Shown here: positions 42,711 through 52,070 of the stretch, piece by piece
Numbering within the stretch: position 1 is the stretch's first letter
Layout: each line of letters starts with the position of its first letter
Assembly (NCBI RefSeq): GCF_947487305.1
Contig: NZ_CANKWH010000001.1
Location: 124,001 to 188,000, forward strand
Reading direction: 5' to 3'
DNA from: an uncultured Paracoccus sp.
GTDB lineage: Bacteria > Pseudomonadota > Alphaproteobacteria > Rhodobacterales > Rhodobacteraceae
DNA length: 64,000 nt
The notes under the pieces: generated by a model
The model's database searches: none
What the model was told of the DNA's origin: nothing
The model's input: only the letters and a program-made list of their open reading frames with translations
Position numbers and translations under genes: made by a program

Positions 42711-44735
42711 TCACATCAACCCGCGCCCCTCTAGTAAAGGCTCAACCCCCGGCATTCGTTCCCTGAATTCGATCCAGAGGTCATCGGCCTGCGCCGATCC
42801 GCCGCGCGACAGGATCGAGGCTTCCAGCCGTCTGGCCGTCTCGGGGTCGAAGATGTCGCCGGCCTCGACAAAGGCGGCGAAGGCATCGGCATCCATCACC
42901 TCGGACCACATGTAGCTGTAATAGCCGCTGGCGTAATGGCTGCCGGAAAACACATGGCTGAAATGCGGCGTGTCGTGGCGCAGCGGGATGGCCGGGGGCG
43001 CACCCAGTTCCGCCAGCAGATCGGCCTGCCGCGCCGCAGGGTCGGCGGGCGCATCGCCCCGGTGGAAGGCCAAATCAACCAGCGCCGATTCCAGGTATTC
43101 GACGGTCGAGAAGCCGGCATCGGCCTTGTCGGCAGCCAGCAGCCGTTCAAGCAGCGCCGGGGGCAGCGGCTCGCCGGTCTGGTAGTGCCGGGCGTGCTGC
43201 GACAGCACCTGCGGCTGCGACAGCCAGTGTTCGTAAAGCTGGCTCGGCAATTCGACGAAATCGAGCGCGACCGAGGTGCCCGAGATCGAGGGCCAGTGCA
43301 CGTCCGACAGGATATGGTGCAGCGCATGGCCGAATTCGTGAAAGAGGGTGCGGGCATCGTCCCAGGACAGGAAGGCCGGGGCGCCGGGCTGATCCGGCGG
43401 GGTGAAGTTGCAGACATTCACGACAATGGGCCGCTGCCCCGCGCCGATCTTGTGCTGGGGCTGCAGCGAGGAACACCATGCGCCCGAGCGTTTGCCCGGT
43501 CGGGCATAGTAATCCCCAAGGAACACCGCCATCGGCTGGCCGTCGCGGCTGATCTGCCAGGCCCGCACATCGGGGTTCCACAAGGGCGCATCGAAGGGCG
43601 TGAACTCCAGCCCGAACAGCCGCTGCGCCGTGTCGAAGACCGCGCCGATCATCGCGTCCAGCGTCAGGTAGGGCTTCAGCAGGTCGGGGTCGAAATCATG
43701 CTCGGCCCGCTTGCGGCGCGCGGCGTAGTGGCGCCAGTCCCAGGCCTCCAGCGGACCATTGCCGCCCTCGGCCCGCAGCATCTCAGTCAGCGCGGCCTCG
43801 TCCTTCTGCGCCCGCGCAAGCGCCGGACGCCAGACCTGCATCAGCAGTTCCTCGACCCGGTCCGCATCGCGGGCCATTTCCGGCTCGAGCCGGTAGGCGG
43901 CGAAATCGGCATAGCCGAGCAGCCGGGCCTTTTCATGGCGCAGCGACAGGATCTCTGTGACCAGACCGCGATTGTCGGTGGCGGCACCACCGGCACCCGC
44001 GCCCGAGCCGCGCGCGGCCCAGGCCCGGAAGGCCGTTTCGCGCAGCGCCCGGTCCTCGGAGAGTTCCAGGAAAGGCACGATCAGCGAACGGCTGAGCGTC
44101 ACCACCTGCCCGCTCAGCCCGCGCTCCCGCGCCGCCGCGCGCATCGCGCCGAGCAGCCAGTCGGGCAGCCCCGCCAGCCGGTCATCGGCGATGGGCAGCA
44201 CGAAATCGCGCTCGTCGGTCAGCACGTTCTGGGAAAACTGCGTGGTCAGCACCGCCAGCCGCTCGTTGATCGCCGCGAGCCTTGCGCGATCCTCGGGCGG
44301 CAGACCGGCCCCCGAGCGTCGCCGGGCGCGCAGTTGCAATTCGGTGATCCGCGCATCATCGGCGGGCAGCGCGCCCGCGCCGTCGGACACCGCCTGCACC
44401 CGCGCGAACAGGCGCGGGTCCATCATGACGGTGCTGGAATAGGCCGACAGCTTCGGCGCCAGATCGCGCTGCAAGGCTTCGCGCGCGGGGTTCGAGGCGA
44501 CGCCGGCCAGCGTGTAGAAGACCCCGCAGGCACGATCCAGCGGCTCTTCGCAGGTCTCCATCGCGGCGACGGTATTGGCGAAATCCGCCGGCGCGGGATT
44601 GGCGGCGATGGCCTCCACCGCAGCCTCGGCGCGCGCCAGTTCGGCATCGATCACCGGGGCGAAATCCGCGTCCGAGATCAGATCAAAGCGCGGCAACCCG
44701 TGCGGGCCGGTCCAGTGCGTCAGTTCGGAATTCAT
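42711..44735 (-). CDS. M3-family zinc metallopeptidase (peptidyl-dipeptidase Dcp / oligopeptidase A)
   Basis: A 674-residue M3 peptidase. The zinc motif is HEFGH in ARTLFHEFGHALHHILSD, with the third ligand Glu in DFVELPSQLYEHWL. The downstream FSHVFSGSHYASGYYSYMWS is the substrate-binding Gly/Tyr-rich loop. There is no signal peptide, so it is a cytoplasmic enzyme degrading short peptides. The sequence fits both Dcp and OpdA; the subfamily was not resolved. Confidence 0.92.
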   Translation of the reverse strand: MNSELTHWTGPHGLPRFDLISDADFAPVIDAELARAEAAVEAIAANPAPADFANTVAAMETCEEPLDRACGVFYTLAGVASNPAREALQRDLAPKLSAYSSTVMMDPRLFARVQAVSDGAGALPADDARITELQLRARRRSGAGLPPEDRARLAAINERLAVLTTQFSQNVLTDERDFVLPIADDRLAGLPDWLLGAMRAAARERGLSGQVVTLSRSLIVPFLELSEDRALRETAFRAWAARGSGAGAGGAATDNRGLVTEILSLRHEKARLLGYADFAAYRLEPEMARDADRVEELLMQVWRPALARAQKDEAALTEMLRAEGGNGPLEAWDWRHYAARRKRAEHDFDPDLLKPYLTLDAMIGAVFDTAQRLFGLEFTPFDAPLWNPDVRAWQISRDGQPMAVFLGDYYARPGKRSGAWCSSLQPQHKIGAGQRPIVVNVCNFTPPDQPGAPAFLSWDDARTLFHEFGHALHHILSDVHWPSISGTSVALDFVELPSQLYEHWLSQPQVLSQHARHYQTGEPLPPALLERLLAADKADAGFSTVEYLESALVDLAFHRGDAPADPAARQADLLAELGAPPAIPLRHDTPHFSHVFSGSHYASGYYSYMWSEVMDADAFAAFVEAGDIFDPETARRLEASILSRGGSAQADDLWIEFRERMPGVEPLLEGRGLM

Positions 44736-44798
44736 CGGCTGCTCCTCTGCGTGTCGGACCAGAGGCTATGCCAGCCCGCCGGCAGGTGCCAGAGGGGG

Positions 44799-45488
44799 TC
44801 AGGCCGAGACCAGCGCGAATTGCGCCCGAAACGCCTGCTCGCCCGCCGGGCTGAAGCGCAGGGCGCGGCTGTCATCCTGACGGCTGGCCCAACCCAGCGC
44901 CTCGATCCGGGACAGGATCGCCCGGCCGAAACTGCCGGCCAGGTGGGCGCGCCGTTCGCTCCAGTCCAGGCATTCGCGGCACAGCGGCGCCCGGCCCACC
45001 GACAGCGCGGCAATGTCGATGCCGAAACCGGCTGCGAACCCCCTGCCCGCCTCGGTCAGCCGCAAGGCCTCGCCCTGCCGCGCGATGATCCCCTGCACCA
45101 GCAGCGCATCGAACAGCTGGGTGCCCAGATCGCCCGCCAGATGGCTGTAGCAGACCCGGGCATGGCGCAGCGCCGGATCGGCCGGGCCGGTACGGCTGCG
45201 CAGATGCCCCGCCCCCGCCGCCACGCCCATCAACAGTTCCAGCAGCCGCCCGACCTCGTCCCCGGCAAGCGACAGGTACTTGTGCCGCCCCTGCTTCTGC
45301 TGGCGCAACAGCCCGCCCTCGGTCAGCCGGGCCAGATGGCTGCTGGCGGTCTGCGGGGTGACGCCGGCCTCGACGGCCAGTTCGGTCGCGGTCAGGGCCT
45401 TGCCGCTCATCAGCGCGGTCAGCATGTTGGCGCGGGCGGGATCGCCGATCAGCGCGGCGATGCGGGCAATGTCGGGGCCGGATTTCAT
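44799..45488 (-). CDS. ArsR-family transcriptional regulator with C-terminal extension
   Basis: A 229-residue regulator. The N-terminal ArsR winged helix (residues 5-80) shows ARANMLTALMSGKALTATEL, VTPQTASSHLARLTEGGLL and RQQKQGRHKYLSLAG. The unusual C-terminal domain of about 130 residues contains cysteines in ARVCYSHLAGDLG and APLCRECLDWSERRAHLAG that could sense oxidants or metals. It is transcribed away from the NIPSNAP/ABM pair and probably represses it through the palindromes at 45498-45531. Confidence 0.88.
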   Translation of the reverse strand: MKSGPDIARIAALIGDPARANMLTALMSGKALTATELAVEAGVTPQTASSHLARLTEGGLLRQQKQGRHKYLSLAGDEVGRLLELLMGVAAGAGHLRSRTGPADPALRHARVCYSHLAGDLGTQLFDALLVQGIIARQGEALRLTEAGRGFAAGFGIDIAALSVGRAPLCRECLDWSERRAHLAGSFGRAILSRIEALGWASRQDDSRALRFSPAGEQAFRAQFALVSA

Positions 45489-45497
45489 AGTTCGACG

Positions 45498-45531
45498 CTA
45501 GCCGAAGCATTTCGGTCGCGCAACAGGCTAG
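45498..45531. promoter_or_regulatory. Nested palindromes, candidate ArsR-regulator operator
   Basis: In the 72-bp divergent gap, CTAGCC (45498-45503) and GGCTAG (45526-45531) form an outer inverted repeat. CCGAA (45502-45506) and TTCGG (45511-45515) form an inner one. Both start 10-15 bp from the ArsR gene start, a typical site for autorepression. Confidence 0.55.
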
Positions 45532-45560
45532 ATGACGGCAATCTGAGAAAGGAAATCCCG

Positions 45561-45884
45561 ATGCTGACCTGCGTGATCCGATACGAGATCGACCCGACCC
45601 TCCCCGAGCTGTTCCATGAGTATGCGCAGAACTGGGGGCAGGCAATCCCCCGCTGCGGTGCGGACCTGATCGGCTATTTCGCCCCGCATGAAGGCTCCTC
45701 GACGCTGGCCTATGGCATGTACAACATTCCCAGCCTCGCCGAGTACGAGGCTTATCGCGCGCGGCTGAAGCTTGATCCGCTCGGCCGTCGCAACTACGAT
45801 TTCGCCCGGGCCGAGGGCTTCATCCGGCGCGAGGACCGGACCTTCCTCAAGCTGGTTTCAGCCCCGCATGGAGGAGCCACATGA
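45561..45884 (+). CDS. NIPSNAP-family protein
   Basis: A 107-residue dimeric alpha/beta-barrel protein of the NIPSNAP family. It shows LTCVIRYEIDPTLPELFHEY, WGQAIPRCGADLIGYFAPHE and a conserved Y-x-x-P-S-L region (YGMYNIPSLAEYEAY). The biochemical function is not settled for this family. The start follows GAAAGGAAATCCC. Its stop overlaps the next gene by 4 bp, so the two ferredoxin-like-fold proteins are made together under the divergent ArsR regulator. Confidence 0.85.
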   Translation: MLTCVIRYEIDPTLPELFHEYAQNWGQAIPRCGADLIGYFAPHEGSSTLAYGMYNIPSLAEYEAYRARLKLDPLGRRNYDFARAEGFIRREDRTFLKLVSAPHGGAT

Positions 45885-46228
45885 TCGCCGTCATCTTCGA
45901 GGTCGAACCCGCCGGCGACAGCCAGCGCAGCGCCTATCTTGACATTGCCGCCGGGCTGAAACCGCTTCTGGAACAGATCGACGGCTTCATCTCGGTCGAG
46001 CGGTTCCAGAGCCTGACCAATCCCGGCAAGATGCTGTCGCTGTCGTTCTTCCGCGACGAGGCCGCCATCGCCGAATGGCGGCAGCTGTCGCGCCACCGCG
46101 CCGCGCAGGAGGCCGGGCGGGGCGGGCTGTTCGCGGATTATCACCTGCGCATCGCCCATGTTATCCGCGATTACGGGCTGAACGAGCGCGACGAGGCCCC
46201 GGCGGACAGCCGCGCGGTGAATGGCTGA
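45881..46228 (+). CDS. Antibiotic-biosynthesis-monooxygenase (ABM) domain protein
   Basis: A 115-residue ABM-fold protein. Family features are MIAVIFEVEPAGDSQRSAYL, LKPLLEQIDGFISVERFQSL and the MLSLSFFRDEAAIAEWRQLS plus HRAAQEAGRGGLFADYHLRI segment, with the WRxxxxHRAAQ pattern. ABM proteins include quinone monooxygenases and haem-degrading enzymes. The substrate here is unknown. It is coupled to NIPSNAP by an ATGA overlap. Confidence 0.85.
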   Translation: MIAVIFEVEPAGDSQRSAYLDIAAGLKPLLEQIDGFISVERFQSLTNPGKMLSLSFFRDEAAIAEWRQLSRHRAAQEAGRGGLFADYHLRIAHVIRDYGLNERDEAPADSRAVNG

Positions 46229-46241
46229 GACCTAGCCCCGG

Positions 46242-47327
46242 TCAGGCGGGATGCACCCCGCCGCAGACCGGGCAATCCGCGCGGCGTTCGGTCTGGATCA
46301 TCCGGGTCTCGCCATAAAGCCCGTCGAAGATCAGCATTCGCCCGCGCAGCCCCTGCCCCGCGCCGGTCAGGTGCTTGATCGCCTCCAGCGCCATCAGGCT
46401 GCCGACCACGCCGGGCAAGGCACCAACCACGCCGGCCTCGGCGCAGGCGGGGGCCAGACCGGCAGCGGGGGCCTCGGGGAAAAGGCAGGCGAGGCAGGGC
46501 CCGCCCCGCGCCGGGTCGTAGAGCGCCAGCTGCCCTTCCCATTGCGCGATCGCCCCGGCCAGCAGCGGCACACCGGCCGCGACGCAGGCGGCGTTGATCG
46601 CCAGACGCCCGGCAAATGTGTCGGTGCCGTCCAGCACCAGATCATGTTCGGCGATCAGCGCGGCGTCGTCAGCGGTGATGCGCCGCCGCAGCGGCGTCAC
46701 CGTCACATGCGGGTTCAGCGCCCTCATCGCGGCGGCACCGGCATTGGCCTTGGACTCCCCGGTCTGGTCGCTGCGAAAGATCACCTGACGCTGCAGGTTC
46801 GACAGGCTGACCGCATCGTCATCCGCCAGCGTGATCCGCCCCACCCCCGCCGCCGCCAGATACAGCGCCGCCGGCGCGCCAAGACCGCCCGCACCGATCA
46901 GCAGAACATTGGCCCCGCGCAGCCGCATCTGCCCCGGCCCGCCGATCTCGCGCAGCACGATATGGCGGGCATAACGTTCAAGTTCGGCATCGGTGATGGC
47001 GTTCGAGGGCGGAACCGCAGTCGCCTCGGCGGACGCTGCGGCTGGTGCCGGCTCCACAATCGGCAGCGCGGCGTCGCGCAGTCGCCCGATCACCCGGCGA
47101 TAGCCGATGACCAGCGCGACGGCTATTCCCGCGACGAACCAGCTGCCGAGACTTCCCCCGAGCTGGTAGGCGATCCAGTAGAGGGGCTGGCTGGAGGCGG
47201 CAAAGTAATGGATCGCCAGCACGGCCAGCCACCAGACGAGCAGCGCCCAACGCAGGGTCCGCCAGCGCAGACCCAGAACCACCCAGGCAAAGGCAAAGGC
47301 CGCCGCACTGAGGAGCAGAACGCTCAT
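46242..47327 (-). CDS. ThiF/MoeB-like adenylyltransferase with N-terminal membrane region
   Basis: A 361-residue protein. Residues 1-85 carry three hydrophobic segments ([48 protein letters not shown]). Residues about 115-361 form an E1-like domain: [20 protein letters not shown] with [11 protein letters not shown], the adenylation Asp in [13 protein letters not shown], and zinc cysteines CLAC and CPVC. MoeB/HesA activates the C-terminus of MoaD or ThiS-like sulfur carriers. The membrane extension is atypical for MoeB, which is a soluble protein. The start overlaps the dut stop by 4 bp. Confidence 0.85.
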   Translation of the reverse strand: MSVLLLSAAAFAFAWVVLGLRWRTLRWALLVWWLAVLAIHYFAASSQPLYWIAYQLGGSLGSWFVAGIAVALVIGYRRVIGRLRDAALPIVEPAPAAASAEATAVPPSNAITDAELERYARHIVLREIGGPGQMRLRGANVLLIGAGGLGAPAALYLAAAGVGRITLADDDAVSLSNLQRQVIFRSDQTGESKANAGAAAMRALNPHVTVTPLRRRITADDAALIAEHDLVLDGTDTFAGRLAINAACVAAGVPLLAGAIAQWEGQLALYDPARGGPCLACLFPEAPAAGLAPACAEAGVVGALPGVVGSLMALEAIKHLTGAGQGLRGRMLIFDGLYGETRMIQTERRADCPVCGGVHPA

Positions 47328-47797
47328 CCCCGCCCGGTCGAGCCGAAGCCCCCGCCCCCCCGTTCGGTCTCGTCCAAAACCTCGACCAGTTCGAACCGGG
47401 CCTGCGGCGCGGGCGCGACCACCATCTGCGCGATGCGATCGCCGTGGGCGATGGTGACGGGTGCCTCACCCAGATTGACGAGGATCACGCCGAGAGGCCC
47501 GCGGTAATCGCTGTCGATTGTGCCGGGCGTGTTCAAGAGCGTGATCCCCTGCTTCAGCGCCAGACCCGAGCGCGGGCGGATCTGCACCTCCCAGCCCTCG
47601 GGGATCGCCAGCCGCAGCCCGGTCGGGATCAGGCTGCGCGCACCCGGCGCGAGCTCGACCGATCCGCCGCCCAGATCGGCGCGCAGATCGGCACCCGCCG
47701 CTCCGGCGCTGGCATAGGCCGGCAGGGGCAGCGCGGGATCGGCACCCTCGATACGGGCAACGCGGATGACGGGCAGAGGATGGGATCTGTCGGACAT
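47324..47797 (-). CDS. dut: Deoxyuridine 5'-triphosphate nucleotidohydrolase
   Basis: A 157-residue trimeric dUTPase. The five motifs are visible: [50 protein letters not shown] and the C-terminal arm [13 protein letters not shown]. It hydrolyses dUTP, limiting uracil in DNA and supplying dUMP. The start at 47797 ([10 protein letters not shown]) has GGAAGAG upstream. An ATG at 47812 is possible but abuts the infC terminator. The gene is translationally coupled to the ThiF-like gene. Confidence 0.95.
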   Translation of the reverse strand: MSDRSHPLPVIRVARIEGADPALPLPAYASAGAAGADLRADLGGGSVELAPGARSLIPTGLRLAIPEGWEVQIRPRSGLALKQGITLLNTPGTIDSDYRGPLGVILVNLGEAPVTIAHGDRIAQMVVAPAPQARFELVEVLDETERGGGGFGSTGRG

Positions 47798-47813
47798 GGC
47801 CGCTCTTCCCATG

Positions 47814-47845
47814 AAAAAGGCCGCGCGGCAATAACCGGCGCGGCC
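47814..47845 (-). terminator. Intrinsic terminator of infC
   Basis: On the minus strand, GGCCGCGC pairs with GCGCGGCC around a short GG/CC-capped loop and is followed directly by TTTTT. It begins 23 bp after the infC stop and ends just before dut, so it separates the two transcripts. Confidence 0.8.
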
Positions 47846-47867
47846 CCGTTCGGCTTAGTGTGAGAGA

Positions 47868-48407
47868 TCAGCGCGGGGCGATCATCATCACCATTTGCCG
47901 GCCTTCCAGCTTGGGCATGGATTCGATCTTGCCGGTCTCTCCGACATCGTCGCGAACCCGGTTCAACAGATCCAGACCCAGATCCTGGTGGGCCATCTCG
48001 CGGCCACGGAAGCGCAGGGTGATCTTGACCTTGTCGCCTTCGCCCAGAAACTTCATGACGCTGCGCATCTTGACGTCATAGTCGTGCGTATCCGTACCGG
48101 GACGGAACTTCACTTCCTTGATGTCGATGATCTTCTGCTTCTTGCGCGCTTCGGCCTCGCGCTTCTGCTGTTCGTATTTGAACTTGCCGAGGTCCATCAC
48201 CTTGCACACCGGCGGAACGGCATTGGGCGAGATCTCGACCAGGTCGAGGCCGGCCTCCTCGGCCATCCTCAAACCGACGGAGGGCGGCACGACGCCGACA
48301 TTCTCTCCCTCGGGGCCAATCAGGCGAATTTCGGCGACGCGGATACGGTCGTTGACGCGGGGTCCGGTGTCGCGTTGGGGCGGCGCATTGTGCGGTCTGC
48401 GGGCTAT
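47868..48407 (-). CDS. infC: Translation initiation factor IF-3 (apparent AUA start)
   Basis: A 179-residue IF-3. The N-terminal domain is [20 protein letters not shown] and [20 protein letters not shown]. The linker is [18 protein letters not shown]. The C-terminal domain is [20 protein letters not shown] onward. No ATG, GTG or TTG lies in frame upstream of the conserved N-terminus. The best start is ATA at 48407, with AAGG 9 bases upstream; an ATT sits 3 codons before it, adjacent to AAGG. Non-AUG starts are known for infC and allow IF-3 to repress its own translation. Confidence 0.93.
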   Translation of the reverse strand: MARRPHNAPPQRDTGPRVNDRIRVAEIRLIGPEGENVGVVPPSVGLRMAEEAGLDLVEISPNAVPPVCKVMDLGKFKYEQQKREAEARKKQKIIDIKEVKFRPGTDTHDYDVKMRSVMKFLGEGDKVKITLRFRGREMAHQDLGLDLLNRVRDDVGETGKIESMPKLEGRQMVMMIAPR

Positions 48408-48603
48408 GGCGAGAATCCTTGGATTGTGGAAGTTTGATTAACGGAAAATAGGCAAGACAACCGGGTGATTCAACCGGATTCCGGTGGCAATCGCGGCATA
48501 CGGGCGGCATCCGTCAGCGAATCCTGCGGCAAGACGCGACTTTTCGGAGGCGTGCCGCTGTGCAATAGCTGGGGCAACCTGACCCTCAGCCGGAGCCCTG
48601 CCC

Positions 48604-49326
48604 ATGCGTCGTATTCTGCCCCTCATCGTGATTCTCGCGGCGGCCTTCGCCGGCTGGCAGTGGTGGCAGGCGCGCGAGGCCGATCAGGCGGTCGTCACCG
48701 AGCCCGCCGCCCCGCCGACCGAGCCGGTGGAAACCGCCCCCGAAGCCGCCGCCGAGGTCGCCGAGGAGACGGCTGCCGAGGCGGCTGCGGCGGCAGATGT
48801 GGCCGAGGCCGATGCCGCTGACCCCAGCGCCGATACCACCGCCGCCGCCGAGGCCGCCGCGGATGCCGCAGCCGATGCCGCCGCCACCGCCAGCGATGCC
48901 GCCGCCGAGGCCACCCGCGCCGCCAACGAGGCCGGGATCGAGGCAGCCGGTGAAGCCGCGACTGAGGCCGAGGCTGCCGCCGAAGCCGCGATCGAGGCCG
49001 CCAACCGCGCCGCCGACGCGGCCGCCACCGCCGATGCCGCCGCAGCCCCCGCCGCCGAGGAAGCCGCCGCCGAAATGGCCGCCGAGGCGGCACGCGATGC
49101 CGCCAGCGCCACGGGCGATGCCGCCGATGCCGCCAGCACGGCCGGCGAGATCGAGGCGCTGTTGACCCCCGAGGGCTTCGATCTGGCCAAGGTCAACGGG
49201 CTGATCGACGGCTCGGCCCTCAGCGAGCCGCAGAAGGCGACGCTGAAACGGCTGGTGGAAAGCGCCAGCGGCAATCCCGACCTGCTGCGCTCGGCGCTGG
49301 AGCAGGTGAAGGCGATCATGCAGTGA
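48604..49326 (+). CDS. Ala/Glu-rich membrane-anchored low-complexity protein
   Basis: A 240-residue protein with an N-terminal membrane helix (MRRILPLIVILAAAFAGWQW). About 155 residues of Ala-rich low complexity follow (AAEAA, ADAAA, AATAS patterns), probably a long helix. A short conserved-looking C-terminal domain of about 60 residues (EIEALLTPEGFDLAKVNGLI to LLRSALEQVKAIM) may be the functional part. The family is not recognised. It has GGAG upstream of the ATG and overlaps the next gene by 4 bp. It is divergent from infC. Confidence 0.75.
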   Translation: MRRILPLIVILAAAFAGWQWWQAREADQAVVTEPAAPPTEPVETAPEAAAEVAEETAAEAAAAADVAEADAADPSADTTAAAEAAADAAADAAATASDAAAEATRAANEAGIEAAGEAATEAEAAAEAAIEAANRAADAAATADAAAAPAAEEAAAEMAAEAARDAASATGDAADAASTAGEIEALLTPEGFDLAKVNGLIDGSALSEPQKATLKRLVESASGNPDLLRSALEQVKAIMQ

Positions 49327-50216
49327 CAGACGGCGCGGCCCAGACTGCCCCGGCCCTGGCCGACTACCTTTCCGCGCGCCCGGCTGTGCTGAAGCGCGGG
49401 CCGGTGGCGATGATCCTGTTCGAGGATCTGGCGGCGGTCGGGCCGACGCTGGACCATGCGCTGGCCCGGGGTTTCCGCCTGATCCTCGCGCTGTCGCCCG
49501 AACCCCTCGCTATGCCGCCGCATCTGGCCGGCGAGGCGCGGGTGGTGAACCTGATCCACGACACCCGCCGCCCCGATGCCCATGTCCCGGCGGTCAATGC
49601 GCTGATCGAGGCGGTGCCGGCGGGGACATGGCTGCATTACGGCTTCAACGCCGAATTCCTGTTCTATCCTTTCTGCGAGACCCGCAGCGTCGGCGAACTG
49701 CTGGCCTTCCATGCCGAGGAACGGCGCGATGCCATGCTGGGCTATGTGCTGGACCTCTATGCCCCCGATCTGTCGCGCCATCCCGATGCCGTCGATCTGG
49801 ATGGCGCCATGTTCGATCGCAGCGGCTATTTCGCCCTTGGCCGGAAGAAGCCCGTGGGCGATGGCTACGAGGAGCGGCAGCTGAACTTCCACGGCGGGCT
49901 GCGCTGGCGCTTCGAGGAACATATCCCCGCCGACCGCCGCCGCATCGACCGCATCGCGCTGTTCAAGGCCGCGCCGGGGCTGCGGGTAACGGGCGATCAC
50001 CGCTTCAGCGTCGAGGAATACAACACCCATTCCTGCCCCTGGCATCACAGCCTGACCTGTGCCGTGGCCTCGTTCCGGGTCGCCAAGGCGCTGCTGCGCA
50101 ACCCGATGTCGCGCGACCGGATCGACAGTTTCAAGTGGCGCAATTCGACCCCGTTCGACTGGCAGGGCCAGCAGCTGATGGACCTGGGGCTGATGGAACC
50201 GGGGCAATGGTTCTGA
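49323..50216 (+). CDS. Conserved unknown protein, possible glycosyltransferase-like
   Basis: A 297-residue cytoplasmic protein starting at GTG 49323, which overlaps the previous stop. It has an N-terminal alpha/beta region (VAMILFEDLAAVGPTLDHAL, RVVNLIHDTRRPDAHVPAVN) and GTWLHYGFNAEFLFYPFCET with EERRDAMLGYVLDLYAPDL. The C-terminal half has aromatic-rich segments (FSVEEYNTHSCPWHHSLTC). The order of motifs resembles GT2-like (Glyco_tranf_2_4) proteins, but I see no certain DxD. The function is left open. Confidence 0.65.
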   Translation: MTDGAAQTAPALADYLSARPAVLKRGPVAMILFEDLAAVGPTLDHALARGFRLILALSPEPLAMPPHLAGEARVVNLIHDTRRPDAHVPAVNALIEAVPAGTWLHYGFNAEFLFYPFCETRSVGELLAFHAEERRDAMLGYVLDLYAPDLSRHPDAVDLDGAMFDRSGYFALGRKKPVGDGYEERQLNFHGGLRWRFEEHIPADRRRIDRIALFKAAPGLRVTGDHRFSVEEYNTHSCPWHHSLTCAVASFRVAKALLRNPMSRDRIDSFKWRNSTPFDWQGQQLMDLGLMEPGQWF

Positions 50217-50301
50217 GCCTGCCCTTGCGGCGGGCTGACTGCGGGTGATAGACGAAACGTCAACGTGATATACTGACCCCATCGCAAGGAAGACCGTTCC
50301 C

Positions 50302-50811
50302 ATGGCCATGACCCAGACCAGCTTTGACTATGATGACCTGCTGGCCTGCGCCCGCGGCGAGCTGTTCGGGCCGGGCAATGCGCAATTGCCCGAACCGCCG
50401 ATGCTGATGATGGATCGCATCATCGAGATCTCGGAAGACGGTGGCGCGCATGGCAAGGGCCATGTCGTCGCCGAATTCGACATCAAGCCCGACCTGTGGT
50501 TTTTCGCGTGCCATTTTCCCGGCAACCCGATCATGCCCGGCTGCCTTGGCCTCGACGGCCTCTGGCAGCTGACCGGCTTCAACCTCGGCTGGCGCGAATG
50601 GAAGGGGCGCGGCTATGCGCTTGGCGTCGGCGAGGTCAAGCTGACCGGCATGGTTCGCCCCGACCGCAAGCTGCTGCGCTATACCGTCGATTTCACCAAG
50701 GCGGTGCAGACGCGCCGCCTGACGATGGGGGTCGCCGATGGCAAGGTCGAGGCCGATGGCGAGCTGATCTATCAAGTCAAGGACATGAAAGTCGCGCTCT
50801 CCGAGAGCTGA
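50302..50811 (+). CDS. fabA: 3-hydroxydecanoyl-ACP dehydratase/isomerase
   Basis: A 169-residue FabA hot-dog-fold enzyme. The catalytic His is in [20 protein letters not shown] and the catalytic Asp in the same helix ([10 protein letters not shown]). It dehydrates 3-hydroxyacyl-ACP and isomerises the C10 trans-2 to the cis-3 product, the branch point for unsaturated fatty acids. It is the first gene of the fabA-fabB-fabI operon. A TATACT -10-like box lies at about 50268, with a weak -35. Confidence 0.96.
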   Translation: MAMTQTSFDYDDLLACARGELFGPGNAQLPEPPMLMMDRIIEISEDGGAHGKGHVVAEFDIKPDLWFFACHFPGNPIMPGCLGLDGLWQLTGFNLGWREWKGRGYALGVGEVKLTGMVRPDRKLLRYTVDFTKAVQTRRLTMGVADGKVEADGELIYQVKDMKVALSES

Positions 50812-50836
50812 TTTCAACCGAACGAAAGGGGTGCCC

Positions 50837-52066
50837 ATGCGCCGCGTCGTCATCACCGGGCTGGGGATCGTCTCGCCCATCGGCAATAACGCTGCCGAAG
50901 TCACCGACAGCCTGAAGGCCGGCCGTTCCGGCATCGTCTTCGCGCCGGAATATGCCGAGCACGGCTTCCGCAGCCAGGTCCACGGCATGCCGCAGATCGT
51001 GCTGGAAGACCATATCGACAAGCGCAACATGCGCTTCATGGGTCCGGGCGCGGCCTATAACTTCCTCGCCATGGAACAGGCGATTGCCGATAGCGGGCTG
51101 GAGGAAAGCGACGTCTCGAACGAGCGCACCGGGCTGATCATGGGTTCGGGTGGACCGTCCACCTCGAATTTCTTCGACGCGCACCGCATCGTCATCGAAA
51201 AGGGCGCACCCAAGCGCATGGGTCCTTTCATGGTCACGCGCTGTATGTCCTCGACGAACTCGGCCTGCCTTGCCACCCCCTTCAAGATCAAGGGCGTGAA
51301 CTATTCGATCACCTCGGCCTGCGCCACCAGTGCCCATTGCATCGGCAATGGCGTCGAGCAGATCCAGATGGGCAAGCAGGACATCGTCTTTGCCGGCGGC
51401 GGCGAGGAGCTGGACTGGACGCTCAGCTGTCTCTTCGACGCGATGGGCGCGATGTCGTCAAAATACAACGACACGCCGGAAACCGCCTCGCGCGCCTATG
51501 ACGCGACCCGCGACGGTTTCGTCATCGCCGGCGGCGGCGGGGTGGTGGTGCTGGAAGAGCTTCAGCACGCGCTGGCGCGCGGCGCCAAGATCTATGCCGA
51601 AGTCACCGGCTACGGCGCGACCTCGGACGGCTATGACATGGTCGCGCCCTCGGGCGAAGGCGGCGAGCGGGCGATGCGCGTGGCGCTGTCGACCCTGCCC
51701 GAGGACCGCAAGGTCAGCTATATCAACGCCCACGGCACCTCGACCCCGGTCGGAGACCTGGGCGAGATCAAGGCCATTCGCCGCATCTGGGGCGAGGGCA
51801 GCACGCCGCCCGTCAGTTCCACCAAGTCGCTGACCGGCCATTCGCTTGGCGCGACAGGGGTGCACGAGGCGATCTATTCGCTGTTGATGCTGCAGGACGA
51901 CTTCATCACCGCATCGGCCAACGTCACCACGCTGGACCCCGAGATCAATCCGAACGAGATTGCCACCACGCGGGTGGACAATGCCGGGCTGGATACCGTG
52001 TTGTCGAACAGCTTTGGTTTCGGTGGCACCAACGCCACCCTTGTGATGTCGAAATACCGGGATTGA
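50837..52066 (+). CDS. fabB: Beta-ketoacyl-ACP synthase I
   Basis: A 409-residue FabB. The catalytic triad comprises Cys in [14 protein letters not shown], His in [13 protein letters not shown] and His in [16 protein letters not shown]. It elongates the cis-3-decenoyl product of FabA, so both genes are needed for unsaturated fatty acids. The ATG at 50837 ([10 protein letters not shown]) has AAAGGGG upstream; a GTG at 50831 is an alternative. fabI follows by 4 bp. Confidence 0.96.
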   Translation: MRRVVITGLGIVSPIGNNAAEVTDSLKAGRSGIVFAPEYAEHGFRSQVHGMPQIVLEDHIDKRNMRFMGPGAAYNFLAMEQAIADSGLEESDVSNERTGLIMGSGGPSTSNFFDAHRIVIEKGAPKRMGPFMVTRCMSSTNSACLATPFKIKGVNYSITSACATSAHCIGNGVEQIQMGKQDIVFAGGGEELDWTLSCLFDAMGAMSSKYNDTPETASRAYDATRDGFVIAGGGGVVVLEELQHALARGAKIYAEVTGYGATSDGYDMVAPSGEGGERAMRVALSTLPEDRKVSYINAHGTSTPVGDLGEIKAIRRIWGEGSTPPVSSTKSLTGHSLGATGVHEAIYSLLMLQDDFITASANVTTLDPEINPNEIATTRVDNAGLDTVLSNSFGFGGTNATLVMSKYRD

Positions 52067-52070
52067 GTGC

